Positions 23,749-30,855 of a DNA stretch of 30,855 bases are shown here, piece after piece; positions within the stretch are counted from its first letter, which is position 1, and every line of letters starts with the position of its first letter. The position numbers and the translations under genes were made by a program. The DNA comes from DASRWT01 sp046728035 (lineage in GTDB: Bacteria > Methylomirabilota > Methylomirabilia > Rokubacteriales > CSP1-6), in the NCBI GenBank assembly GCA_046728035.1, contig JBKPDT010000418.1:1-30855 (forward strand), given 5' to 3'. The notes below the pieces were generated by a model. It searched no databases, was not told the DNA's origin, and saw only the letters and a program-made list of their open reading frames with translations.

Positions 23749-24522
23749 TCACTCCTTGTAGTCGAGCCCGGCGGCGGCGAACTTCGGCTTCACCGTCGGA
23801 GACGTGAGGAACGCGACGAAGGCGCGCGCCACGTCGGGCGCGGTGGCCTTCGTCGCGATGCCCGCGGAGTAGACCGTCACCTTCTGCACGTCCTTCGGCA
23901 AGGGGCCCACCAGCGTCACGCCCTTCACCGGAACGATCTCGCTGATCTGGTGCACGACCATCTCGACCTCGCCCTTGGCCACCAGCTCGGCCGGGTAGCC
24001 GCCGGGCACGAGGGTCGTCTTCGACTTCATCACATCGGCGATGCCGAATTTCTGGAGGATAGAGGCGAAGTGAATGCCGCTGGTCGCGCCCTGAGCGGGA
24101 TCGACGTAGGTGATGGACTTCGCCGCCAGCAGCGACTGCCTGAAGGCTTCCGACGTCGCGATGTCCGGCTTGGGCACGCCGTCACGCACGCCCACGCCCA
24201 TACCGGTGCGGGCGATGTCGGTGCGGGTCCCGGAGACGATCCGGTCTTGCGTGATCGACTCGTCGATGGCGACGTCGCTCATGATGACGACATCGGCGGG
24301 CTCGCTCGCGAGGCGCTGACGGGTGACCCCGACGGTGCCGAACGCCAGCGACACCTTGTGACCGGTCTCCCGCTCGAACGCCTGCGTCAGCTCGGTCACG
24401 ATCGCGCGGACCGCGCCCGCGCTCAGCACCTTGATCTCGGCGGCCGCGGCCGGCCTCGCAGCCCCCAGCATCAGCGCCGCGAGCAGCAGTGCGCCCAGCG
24501 TCCGCGTCGTCGCTCCCCTCAT
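23749..24522 (-). CDS. orphan ModA-like extracellular substrate-binding protein
   Basis: A 257-residue periplasmic protein of the SBP_bac_11/ModA class. The signal peptide has MRGATTR, a leucine/alanine core and cleavage after ARPAAAA near residue 28. The mature chain opens EIKVLSAGAVRAIVTEL, typical of this class, and contains ADVVIMSD at 76-83 and YVDPAQGATSG at 139-149. ModA binds molybdate or tungstate. Members of the wider class with this AGAVR opening occur widely without permease genes and their ligands are mostly unknown. No modB or modC lies nearby. The start ATG at 24522 has AGGAGG six bases upstream, the best ribosome site in the window. It is separated by 63 bases from the MetE-methyltransferase gene and 50 from the peptidase gene. 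Confidence 0.85.
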   Translation of the reverse strand: MRGATTRTLGALLLAALMLGAARPAAAAEIKVLSAGAVRAIVTELTQAFERETGHKVSLAFGTVGVTRQRLASEPADVVIMSDVAIDESITQDRIVSGTRTDIARTGMGVGVRDGVPKPDIATSEAFRQSLLAAKSITYVDPAQGATSGIHFASILQKFGIADVMKSKTTLVPGGYPAELVAKGEVEMVVHQISEIVPVKGVTLVGPLPKDVQKVTVYSAGIATKATAPDVARAFVAFLTSPTVKPKFAAAGLDYKE

Positions 24523-24528
24523 CGTTGG

Positions 24529-24534
24529 CCTCCT
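24529..24534 (-). promoter_or_regulatory. consensus ribosome binding site of the ModA-like gene
   Basis: On the minus strand AGGAGG lies six bases before the ATG at 24522-24520, a full Shine-Dalgarno match that fixes the start of the binding-protein gene. Confidence 0.75.
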
Positions 24535-24572
24535 GGCGCGCGCCTGACGGTGGTCGCGCGACGATGGCGCAG

Positions 24573-25922
24573 CTACCCCAGAAAGTCGCGGCAGAGGGCT
24601 TCCCACATCTCGGCGGAGAGGCGCAGGCTCTCGGTGTCCACGCGCTCGTTGTGCCCGTGGAACATCACCGGGTACTCGGTGTAGGGGATGCGGGTGGAGT
24701 GCAGCCCGAAGCCGTAGGAGGGGATGCCCTTCCAGCGGAAGAAGCGCGCGTCGGTGCCGCCCGTGGTCATGGCCGGCACCACGGCGCTCCCGGGCATGAG
24801 CCGAGTCGCGACACGGGACATCGCGTGCATGATCGGCGTGTCGAGAGGGGAGAGGGAGCCGCCGCGTGTCCGGTTGGGCGGGGTGATGATGGTGGCGCGG
24901 TCGGCGAGGTCGCCCATGGCCTCCTTCAGCATGGCCTCCACCTCGTCCGAGGTGATGCCGGGCAGCGCGCGGATGTCCACTTCCAGCTCGACTTTGTCTG
25001 GAATCACGTTCACCTTGCTGCCCCCCCGCGCCACGTTGGGCGAGAACGTGGTGTGGGTGCAGGCATGCGCTTCGCGGGCGAGCGAGATGTTCTCGAGGTC
25101 GCGGGCGGCCTTCCAGACGCGATCGGGATCCACGAGGGCGGCGGTGAGGTCGGGATCCAGCTCGAGCGCGGTGATGTAGTTCTTCCACGCGTCGGGGATG
25201 CGCGCGGCGGGCCGGTAGTCGGCGAGGCGCTGGATGATGACGGCCGCGGTGACGAGGGCATTGTCGGTGCGAAACGGACGGGAGCCATGCCCCGGCGTGC
25301 CGTGGACGATGATGCGGCGCCAGTTCGCCCCCTTCTCCCCCACCGAGACGCGAAGCTTGTAGCCCGACGGTGTGGGGATGGGGACGCCGCCGCTCTCGGT
25401 GATGACGTAGTCGCACTTCACCGCCTCCGGCTCGTTCTCTACGAGGTGTTCGGCGCCGTAGAGGCCCCCCGCCTCCTCGTCGGCGACGGCGAGGTAAGTC
25501 AAGGTCCCGCGGGGCTTCCAGCCGCTGGCGGCCAGCCGGCGCGTCGCGACGGCCATGGTGGAGGTGAGGTTCAGCATGTCGATGGCGCCGCGGCCCCAGA
25601 CGACGCCGTCCACCAGCTCGGCCGCGAAGGGATCGCGCTGCCAGCCCGACGGGCTCACCGGCACCACGTCGGTGTGGCCCATGAGGAGCAGCGTGGGCGC
25701 CTTCTTGTCGCTGCCCTCGATGCGCGTGATCAGGCTCATGCGGCCGGGAGAGGAGGTATACCGCTCGCAAGACAGGCCCGAGCCCGCGAAGAACGCCTCG
25801 AGGGCGTCGCAGCTCCGGTCCTCGTGGCCGGAGGACTCCTCGCCGGTGTTCACGCAGCGGTTGCGGATGAGGGTGCGGAGGAGCTCGGTGGCCTGGACCT
25901 CGATGTCGCCGGCGGCGCTCAT
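24573..25922 (-). CDS. M20-family metallopeptidase/amidohydrolase (ArgE/DapE/ACY1 group)
   Basis: A 449-residue di-zinc hydrolase that cleaves amide or peptide bonds near a carboxylate. Metal and catalytic residues are visible. GHTDVVPV contains His83 and the catalytic-associated Asp85. GRGAIDM contains the bridging Asp115. DEEAGG contains the Glu149/Glu150 pair (general base and ligand). Glu176 is in TESGG, and His422 is in FHGHNE near the end. An inserted dimerisation domain occupies about 185-330, as usual. It is closest in pattern to acetylornithine deacetylase/aminoacylase-like members; the substrate cannot be fixed. There is no signal peptide, so it is cytoplasmic. The ATG at 25922 lies one base after the stop of the luciferase-like gene, so the two are co-transcribed. 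Upstream in-frame codons fall inside that gene and are not credible. Confidence 0.92.
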   Translation of the reverse strand: MSAAGDIEVQATELLRTLIRNRCVNTGEESSGHEDRSCDALEAFFAGSGLSCERYTSSPGRMSLITRIEGSDKKAPTLLLMGHTDVVPVSPSGWQRDPFAAELVDGVVWGRGAIDMLNLTSTMAVATRRLAASGWKPRGTLTYLAVADEEAGGLYGAEHLVENEPEAVKCDYVITESGGVPIPTPSGYKLRVSVGEKGANWRRIIVHGTPGHGSRPFRTDNALVTAAVIIQRLADYRPAARIPDAWKNYITALELDPDLTAALVDPDRVWKAARDLENISLAREAHACTHTTFSPNVARGGSKVNVIPDKVELEVDIRALPGITSDEVEAMLKEAMGDLADRATIITPPNRTRGGSLSPLDTPIMHAMSRVATRLMPGSAVVPAMTTGGTDARFFRWKGIPSYGFGLHSTRIPYTEYPVMFHGHNERVDTESLRLSAEMWEALCRDFLG

Positions 25923-25923
25923 G

Positions 25924-26877
25924 TCAGGGTCTCCCGGCGGTGGCGTCGACCTGGGGCCGGATCTCGCGCGCGAAGCGCTCGAAGATCGACACCATGTCGT
26001 CGAGATCGCGGTAGCGGGCTTCGAGGAGGAAGGAGCCGACGCCGAGCTCGCGGTAACGCCCGATATCGGCGAGGATCTGCTCGGGCGTGCCCTGAAGCGG
26101 CTTGCGGTCGGGGCCGCCGGGCGTGTCTCGGAAAGACAGCCCCACGCGCAGGGTGATCGCCAGGTCCTCGAAGGGACGATCGCGCTTCGCGCACTCCTCG
26201 CGGAGCCGCGCGATGTCGCGCGCGAAGGCGTCGGGGGGCGTGAAGGCGGCGTGCCAGCCGTCGCCCAGCTGGGCCACGCGGCGCAGGGCCTGCGGGGTGT
26301 GACCGCCCACCCAGATGGGGATGGCCTTGCGCGGAGGCTGCGGCACCACCCCGATCTCGTCGAAGGAGAAGAACTCGCCGCGATAGCGCGGCCGCTCCTC
26401 CGACCAGCAGGCACGCATGATGCGGATGGCCTCGTCCGACCACGCGCCCCGCCGGTCGTAGTCGCCGCCCAGGATCTCGATCTCCTCGCGCATCCAGCCG
26501 ACCCCCACCCCGAGGATGACACGGCCGTCGGCGAGGTGATCCAGCGTGGCCAGCATCTTCGCAGCGAGCACGGGATGCCGGTGCGGCAGGACCAGGATGG
26601 TCGTGCCGAGGCGCGCGCGCTCGGTCGCGCCCGCCACGAGGGCCAGCGTGGTCAGCGGCTCGAGGAAGGCCGACTGCGGTGGCAGGGGGAACTGGCCGGT
26701 CGAATTGTACGGATACTTCGACTTGATCGAGTAGGGGAGCACCACGTGGTCGCTGGCCCAGAGCGACTCGTAGCCCAGCGCCTCCATCTTCCGCGCGAAG
26801 GCGACCACGTTCCCGCGGGTGGCGATGGGGCCGAAGGTGGGAAGGTGGCAGCCGAACGTCAGCGCGGCGGTCGGCAT
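25924..26877 (-). CDS. luciferase-like (LLM) flavin/F420-dependent oxidoreductase
   Basis: A 317-residue TIM-barrel enzyme of the bacterial luciferase superfamily. Hallmarks are MEALGYESLWASDHVVLP at 31-48, LDHLADGRVILGVGVGWMRE at 112-131 and IWVGGHTPQALRRVAQLGDG (about 188-207), with GW following. The pattern is that of the F420-dependent subgroup, though FMN use cannot be excluded from sequence. Members oxidise or reduce small molecules, often in secondary metabolism or xenobiotic breakdown. ATG 26877 comes seven bases after the acyl-AMP ligase stop; the M20 gene begins one base after this gene's stop. The neighbours suggest it works on a product or precursor of the acyl-activating enzyme, but no substrate can be named. 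Confidence 0.9.
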   Translation of the reverse strand: MPTAALTFGCHLPTFGPIATRGNVVAFARKMEALGYESLWASDHVVLPYSIKSKYPYNSTGQFPLPPQSAFLEPLTTLALVAGATERARLGTTILVLPHRHPVLAAKMLATLDHLADGRVILGVGVGWMREEIEILGGDYDRRGAWSDEAIRIMRACWSEERPRYRGEFFSFDEIGVVPQPPRKAIPIWVGGHTPQALRRVAQLGDGWHAAFTPPDAFARDIARLREECAKRDRPFEDLAITLRVGLSFRDTPGGPDRKPLQGTPEQILADIGRYRELGVGSFLLEARYRDLDDMVSIFERFAREIRPQVDATAGRP

Positions 26878-26883
26878 GTCCGC

Positions 26884-28491
26884 CTAGCGGGCGTGGGCGC
26901 CGGAAGCGTAGACGATCTGATCGCCAAGCTCGTTGCCCGCTACCATCTCGGCGAGCCGGGCGCGCTGGATCTTGCCACTGGAGGTCTTGGGGATGGTGCT
27001 GGGCCGCACGAGGAGGACCTTGGCCGGGCGCTGGCCGCGCGCGTGGTACACGCGGTGGACGATCTCGCGGACGAGGGCGGAGAGCGCCTCGCGGTCACCG
27101 CCGTCGCCGCGCACCTCGGCCACCACATGCAGGCGCTGGGTGCCCGTCCGCTCGCTGTCGATGCCCACCGCCGCGGAGTAGCGCACGCCGGGCACGTGGT
27201 CCACGACCTCCTCCACGTCCGCGGGAATCACGTTCTGGCCGCCGAGGATGATGAGATCCTTCACCCGTCCCGTGACGAAGAGAAAGCCCTCGCTGTCGAC
27301 GAAGCCCAGGTCGCCGGTGCGCAGCCAGCCGTCCCGCGAGAGCACGCGGCGGGTGGCATCGGGGTTGTTGTAATAGCCCTGCATGACACCCGGGCTCTGC
27401 ACGCAGATCTCGCCCTCGACTCCCGTATCCGCGGCGCGCTCGTCCTGCACGATGCGCACCGACACGCCCCGGCAGGGCTGCCCCACCGAGAGGAACTTGC
27501 CCGACGCGTCGAGCCGGAGCGGCGTAGCGCGCGGCCAGATCGCCACCGCCAGGGTAGCCTCGGCGAGCCCGTAGCAGGGCGTGATGACGTTGTGGAGGCC
27601 GAACTTCTCCTCGAAGGCCGCGATGGTGCTGGTGCGGACGGGCTCGGCCCCGGACAGCGCCTGCTTGAGCGAGGAGAGATCGATGCCGGTCATATCAGGA
27701 ATGTTCCGGACGCAGTTGCGATAGCCGAAGTCCGGCGACACCGTGAAGGTGGCGCCCACGCGGGTGATGAGCTCGAGCCAGACCCGCGGGCTCTTGAGAT
27801 CGGGCGGCAGGAGGTGGAGCGCCGCTCCCGTCGTCGGCGGCGTGAACGCGCAGCCGATGAGCCCCATGTCGTGATAGAGCGGCAGCCACGAGACCACGAT
27901 GTCCTCGCGTCCGAGCTGCGCCGCTTCCGCCATGAACTCCACCGTCTGGCAGACGTTGTCGTGGCTCAGCACGACCCCACGCGGGTGACCCGTGCTGCCC
28001 GAGGTGTACTGGATGAAGGCGACGTCCTCCGGGCGCGCGGTGGGCAGCGCCGCCCGCGGGGCCTCCGCCTCGAGATCCGAGGGCTCGAGCACGTGCCGGA
28101 TATTGGTGGCGGCCGCCGCGGATTCCTCGACGCCCTTCCGGAACCAGCCGATGGTGACGACCACCTTGGCCTCGGAGTCGCGGAAGATGGTGGCGGTACC
28201 CTCGACTCCGAGCGTGGGATAGAGGGGCACGGGGATCGCCCCGAGCCGGATCGCGCCGAAGAAGGTGTAGAAGAACTCGGCGCAAGTCGGATAGATCAGG
28301 CACACCTTGTCCCCGCGCTCGATGCCGAAGCGGCGGAGCCCGGCCGCGTAGCGCTCGCTCTCGCGCCAGACCTGGCCGTAGGGCACCGGCGTGTCGAACA
28401 GGGTGAAGTAGGGCTTGTCCGGGTCGGCAGCGGCCCGTTGCCCCAGCAGCTCCGTGAGGGTGGCGGCCTTGATCATGGAGAGCCGGCCCAT
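26884..28491 (-). CDS. acyl-AMP ligase/acyl-CoA synthetase, FAAL-like
   Basis: A 535-residue adenylate-forming enzyme with all key motifs intact. They are YTSGSTGHPRG at 162-172, WLPLYHDMGLIG at 202-213, YGLAEA at 307-312, RTGDLG, GRVKDLIILGGQNVIPADVE, and IPKTSSGKIQR near 500-510 with catalytic Lys507. The HDMGLIG motif and the late NVIPADVEEVV pattern recall fatty acyl-AMP ligases that hand acyl chains to carrier proteins; a plain acyl-CoA ligase is the alternative. No carrier protein or polyketide synthase is in the window. Two starts are possible: ATG 28491 (numbering used here) and ATG 28476, residue 6, where MIKAATLTELL begins the conserved region. A promoter-like element overlapping 28490 favours 28476. 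The gene leads the luciferase-like and M20 genes. Confidence 0.9.
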   Translation of the reverse strand: MGRLSMIKAATLTELLGQRAAADPDKPYFTLFDTPVPYGQVWRESERYAAGLRRFGIERGDKVCLIYPTCAEFFYTFFGAIRLGAIPVPLYPTLGVEGTATIFRDSEAKVVVTIGWFRKGVEESAAAATNIRHVLEPSDLEAEAPRAALPTARPEDVAFIQYTSGSTGHPRGVVLSHDNVCQTVEFMAEAAQLGREDIVVSWLPLYHDMGLIGCAFTPPTTGAALHLLPPDLKSPRVWLELITRVGATFTVSPDFGYRNCVRNIPDMTGIDLSSLKQALSGAEPVRTSTIAAFEEKFGLHNVITPCYGLAEATLAVAIWPRATPLRLDASGKFLSVGQPCRGVSVRIVQDERAADTGVEGEICVQSPGVMQGYYNNPDATRRVLSRDGWLRTGDLGFVDSEGFLFVTGRVKDLIILGGQNVIPADVEEVVDHVPGVRYSAAVGIDSERTGTQRLHVVAEVRGDGGDREALSALVREIVHRVYHARGQRPAKVLLVRPSTIPKTSSGKIQRARLAEMVAGNELGDQIVYASGAHAR

Positions 28492-28517
28492 TCTAGCGGA
28501 TATCGGGCCCGCGCCAA
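28490..28517 (-). promoter_or_regulatory. promoter candidate before the acyl-AMP ligase gene
   Basis: On the minus strand TTGGCG (28517-28512), a 16-base spacer and TAGAAT (28495-28490) fit sigma-70 with four and five of six matches. The -10 overlaps the first possible ATG at 28491. Transcription would begin near 28483, about seven bases before the ATG at 28476, so that codon would be the real start on a very short leader. Confidence 0.4.
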
Positions 28518-28538
28518 AGACCTGTGCACGCTACGCGT

Positions 28539-29240
28539 CTAGCGCTCGATTACAATGGTTTCGAAGCACTCCGCGTACGCGTAGCCCTTCGGCTTGCCGA
28601 GCTCGGCGTTGCGCTCCCGGACCCGCTTCTCGACGGCGGCGAAGTCCTTGAACTGGCTCTGGTGGCAGGCGAGCGCCTTGAGCTTGAGATCCATGGTCTC
28701 GGTGATGTCCACCACCAGCTCCGGATCTTGCCACCACATCATGTGGACTTCCTTGATCTTGTGGGGCTCGAGCCCCTGCGCCAAGAGCTCGGGGAAGGCC
28801 ATGTGGTCCCGTGCGAGCGGATACACGCAGTCCAGTGCGATGCCGGCCACGGTGCGATGATCGCGGTGCGAGGCGCCGAGGTTCTTCGTGCGGTGCGGGT
28901 TCTGGACGATGAGGAGGTCGGGTCGGTGGCGCCGGATGGACGCGGTGACGGCCATGCGCGTCTCGCGCGTGTTCTCGACCTCGCAATCGGGGAAGCCGAG
29001 GAACTCCACCGTCTCCACTCCGAGGACGCGGGCGGCGCTGCGCTGTTCCTCCTCTCGGATCCGGGCCAGCCGCTCGGGAGTCATGGTCCGGTCGCCCGAG
29101 CCCTTGTTGCCGTTGGTGACGATGCAGTAGGCGACCTGCTTACCCTCCCGAACGAGCCGGGCGACCGTACCGCCGGCGCCGAACTCGGAATCGTCGGGGT
29201 GCGCCGTCACCACCATCACGCGCTGGATGCGCTCGGCCAT
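28539..29240 (-). CDS. PIG-L (LmbE-like) family deacetylase
   Basis: A 233-residue zinc-dependent de-N-acetylase. The zinc motif AHPDD has His14 and Asp17, and His128 in SHRDHR is the third ligand; Asp16 would be the general base. LVREGKQVAYCIVTNGNKG after the first motif is typical. Family members remove acetyl groups from N-acetylglucosamine conjugates, as in mycothiol or bacillithiol synthesis and GPI anchors; the actual substrate here is unknown. The ATG at 29240 has AAGGAG five bases upstream (29251-29246). An in-frame start 120 bases earlier would cross the divergent promoter region and add a low-complexity, non-family lead, so I reject it. The gene is head-to-head with a small membrane protein gene, start codons only 24 bases apart. 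Confidence 0.9.
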   Translation of the reverse strand: MAERIQRVMVVTAHPDDSEFGAGGTVARLVREGKQVAYCIVTNGNKGSGDRTMTPERLARIREEEQRSAARVLGVETVEFLGFPDCEVENTRETRMAVTASIRRHRPDLLIVQNPHRTKNLGASHRDHRTVAGIALDCVYPLARDHMAFPELLAQGLEPHKIKEVHMMWWQDPELVVDITETMDLKLKALACHQSQFKDFAAVEKRVRERNAELGKPKGYAYAECFETIVIER

Positions 29241-29245
29241 GTCTT

Positions 29246-29251
29246 CTCCTT
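29246..29251 (-). promoter_or_regulatory. ribosome binding site fixing the PIG-L start
   Basis: AAGGAG on the minus strand lies five bases before the ATG at 29240, which decides the shorter start over an upstream in-frame codon. Confidence 0.7.
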
Positions 29252-29260
29252 TGTTCGCTT

Positions 29261-29266
29261 TATAAT
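29261..29266 (+). promoter_or_regulatory. perfect TATAAT -10 element in the divergent intergenic region
   Basis: TATAAT at 29261-29266 overlaps the first possible start (ATG 29265) of the small membrane protein. The transcription start would fall near 29273, right at the in-frame GTG 29274. No good -35 lies upstream. On the opposite strand CATTAT (29267-29262) with TTGCTT (29290-29285) at 17 bases could serve the PIG-L gene. Confidence 0.4.
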
Positions 29267-29459
29267 GCGGCCCGTGACGAAGAAAGCAAGCGCGGTTTTC
29301 TCCCTCGCCCTCCTCGCCGTCTTCGTCGTCCTCGCATCGCTTCCGCAGGATGTGGCCCACGTCCGCTTCGGCCCACTGTCGCTTCTCTGGTGGTACGGGG
29401 GTGTGATCGCGCCGGCGCTGGCGGTGGTGGCCGCGCTGGGCCGCCGCAGACGCGGATGA
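29265..29459 (+). CDS. small membrane protein, unknown function
   Basis: A 64-residue protein with a basic N-terminus (RPVTKK), a first membrane span at about 10-26 (VFSLALLAVFVVLASL), a short polar loop, and a second span at about 41-58. It ends in RRRRG. I do not recognise the family; the layout is that of a small inner-membrane protein such as a DUF1049-like or LapA-like peptide, but this is only a shape comparison. ATG 29265 has no ribosome site. GTG 29274 in the same frame gives MTKKASAVFS and would coincide with the start of a leaderless transcript from the TATAAT at 29261. The stop overlaps the next gene's ATG (ATGA), so the two are coupled and likely work together. Confidence 0.65.
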   Translation: MRPVTKKASAVFSLALLAVFVVLASLPQDVAHVRFGPLSLLWWYGGVIAPALAVVAALGRRRRG

Positions 29460-30855
29460 GGGCCGCGGGCGCCGTCGTCGCCGGCTGGCTCGGCCCCGCG
29501 ATCTCCCTCTCGCTCCCGGCGCTGCTTCTCGCCCAGGGCGCGGGCGGCCTGTGGCCCGGCCTTCTCGTTGTGGTGGCGCCGCTGCTCGCTCTCACGCTGC
29601 GCGCCGGCGGCCCCATTGTCGACCTCGATGAGCCGCGGGCGCCCGTCCCGCTGGTCCATGTGGCGACCTACTTCCTGCTGGTTGCCGTCCTCATCTGGGC
29701 CGGGCTCGTCGTCGCGGGCGATGTCGGCGCGCGGCTCGGCGCTCCACGCTGGCATGGGATTGCCCTCGCGGCGGCGGGCGGCCTTGTCCTCACCGCGTGG
29801 CGCGGGGCCGAGCGGGCGGTGGTGCCGGCGCTGCTCATCGTGGCGGGACTCGGCTTCATCGTGCCGCTCGGCGGGGTTGCCGCCGCGACGGGGCTGGCTC
29901 CGGTCTCGGCGTGGCGCGTGATGGCGCATCGGCCCGCGCTCGTCTTCCCCGCGACGAGCCGTTGGGTCACGGAGGGCCGCGATCTGCGGCTCGCGCAGGG
30001 GCACCGGCCGCTCCTCTTCGACGAGACGCACCGGGTCACCGCGGTGGCCGATACCACGTTGAGGATGCGCATCCGAGAAGGGCGGCACACCCTCGACCGC
30101 GAGGTGCCGCTCGCCGCCGGCCAGTCCGTCACCCTGCGCTCGGGCGACCACCTCGAGGCCACGCCGGGCGCGCGGGTCAAGTTCGAGGCCGGCCGCCGCG
30201 TGCCGGGGGCGCCACCCTCGGGCGTGACGTGGATGGGCAGCGCCGCGCCCAGCGGCTCGACCGCCTTCGCGAGCCTGGGCCTGGCCGTGACCCTCCTGGG
30301 CGGGGGCATCGCTCTCTTCGGCCCGCCGCTGACCGGGCGCCCCCCGCGTCTTGTCGTCGCGCTGGTGGGCGGCTCCCTCGTGGGCGCTTTCTGGATGTCG
30401 CAGGCCTGGGCCGTCTACGCGGCGCTCGCCGCGCCCGAGATCTTCATGGGAGGGGTCACGTCCGAGCGCCTCGTCGATGTCCCGGGCCTGGTCCTCACGA
30501 ATCGACTGACCGCGGTCCGCCTCCAGGTCTTGCTCGTGATCGCAGTGGGCGCGGGCTTCCTCGCCTCCACGGTGGGGCTGCGCGCGCGGCTCTCCGCGGT
30601 GGACGCGACGGGCGACGGCGAGATCGGCAACGACCTCGGACTCTGGACCATGGTGTTCGTCGTGGCCGCGATGGCGAGCCTCTGGCACGTGGACCCCTGG
30701 GCGCTGGCGCTCACCGCGCTGGGCGCGGCGGCGGCGGTCCTCCTGCCCGCCGCCCTCCTCCCGGTCCCCGCGGCCCGACCGGCCGTCGCGACGGCGGCGG
30801 GCGTCGCGGGCCTGGCCGTCTACGCCGTCGTCGTCCTCATCGGACGGCTCGGCGA
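29456..30855 (+). CDS. polytopic membrane protein with a central soluble domain, 3' truncated
   Basis: An open frame of 466 codons runs from ATG 29456 off the window edge. The hydrophobic pattern suggests about five membrane spans in the first 145 residues (6-27, 33-50, 67-89, 99-115, 121-145). A polar, probably beta-rich domain follows at about 155-265 (LRMRIREGRHTLDREVPL, SGDHLEATPGARVKFEAG). About six more spans come after it (271-290, 298-327, 355-373, 395-411, 414-436, 444-463). Codon usage is strongly GC-ended in this frame, and the amino acid pattern is sensible, unlike the antisense frame. I do not recognise the family. The start overlaps the small membrane protein gene by four bases. 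Membrane proteins of envelope or cell-shape gene clusters can look like this, but no motif supports a specific role. Confidence 0.75.
   Translation, partial: MRAAGAVVAGWLGPAISLSLPALLLAQGAGGLWPGLLVVVAPLLALTLRAGGPIVDLDEPRAPVPLVHVATYFLLVAVLIWAGLVVAGDVGARLGAPRWHGIALAAAGGLVLTAWRGAERAVVPALLIVAGLGFIVPLGGVAAATGLAPVSAWRVMAHRPALVFPATSRWVTEGRDLRLAQGHRPLLFDETHRVTAVADTTLRMRIREGRHTLDREVPLAAGQSVTLRSGDHLEATPGARVKFEAGRRVPGAPPSGVTWMGSAAPSGSTAFASLGLAVTLLGGGIALFGPPLTGRPPRLVVALVGGSLVGAFWMSQAWAVYAALAAPEIFMGGVTSERLVDVPGLVLTNRLTAVRLQVLLVIAVGAGFLASTVGLRARLSAVDATGDGEIGNDLGLWTMVFVVAAMASLWHVDPWALALTALGAAAAVLLPAALLPVPAARPAVATAAGVAGLAVYAVVVLIGRLG

Noticed and set aside
22183..24684. 833-codon plus-strand frame opposite the MetE-methyltransferase and ModA-like genes
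   Set aside because: Composition is that of a reverse-strand shadow, and the minus-strand genes have signal peptide, zinc and SAM motifs.
25555..28542. 995-codon plus-strand frame opposite three minus-strand enzymes
   Set aside because: No recognisable domain and biased residues; the opposite strand encodes M20, luciferase-like and ligase proteins with full motifs.
29241..29360. 40-residue N-terminal extension of the PIG-L deacetylase
   Set aside because: It crosses the divergent promoter region, is low-complexity, and a good ribosome site precedes the ATG at 29240.
29216..30688. 490-codon minus-strand frame opposite the truncated membrane protein
   Set aside because: Product is almost all Arg, His, Glu, Gly and Ala without hydrophobic cores, whereas the plus frame gives a regular membrane-protein pattern and couples to the small gene upstream.

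Overview
The window is a gene-dense, very GC-rich stretch of bacterial chromosome with strongly GC-ended codons. Almost every gene overlaps its neighbour or is separated by a few bases. I see no tRNA, rRNA, insertion sequence, phage gene or CRISPR array, and no gene-free stretch above 300 bases. The content (several branched-chain-amino-acid-type ABC transporters beside acyl-CoA ligases, a luciferase-like flavin enzyme, a PIG-L deacetylase, an M20 peptidase) fits an uncultivated soil lineage such as Rokubacteria/Methylomirabilota or a proteobacterium. No marker gene settles this, so the taxonomy is tentative.

Left part, 1-18.5 kb, plus strand. After the tail of a TPR protein there is a near-consensus sigma-70 promoter (TTGACA, 17 bp, TACACT at 319-347). 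It opens a very long co-directional run. Two tandem transporter modules follow. Each has a long-chain-type acyl-CoA ligase, two ATPases (LivG, LivF), two permeases (LivH, LivM) and a periplasmic binding protein. Module 1 is ligase-G-H-M-K-F and module 2 is G-ligase-H-M-K-F. Behind them lie a third AMP-ligase homolog lacking key catalytic residues, an LCAD-type acyl-CoA dehydrogenase and a short-chain dehydrogenase resembling BadH (2-hydroxycyclohexanecarboxyl-CoA dehydrogenase). My reading is an uptake, CoA-activation and dehydrogenation system for carboxylic acids, possibly alicyclic or aromatic ones.

Middle, 17.7-21.6 kb, plus strand. A PfkB-type kinase, a cyclophilin-like TM1367-family protein and a transaldolase come first. 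Then comes the most striking unit: an ECF-type sigma factor, an O6-alkylguanine-DNA alkyltransferase carrying an Ada-type zinc domain at its C-terminus, and a PF09859-type 2-oxoglutarate oxygenase. Each pair is joined by a 4-base stop/start overlap. This looks like a self-contained alkylation-damage response in which a sigma factor replaces the AraC-type regulator part of Ada.

Right part, 21.6-29.2 kb, minus strand. Reading in the direction of transcription: PIG-L deacetylase, acyl-AMP ligase, luciferase-like monooxygenase, M20 amidohydrolase, an orphan ModA-like binding protein, and a fused MetE-like barrel plus methyltransferase. Overlapping inverted repeats cover the start of the fusion gene. 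At 29.26 kb the strand switches again to a small membrane protein and the beginning of a large polytopic membrane protein that runs off the window.
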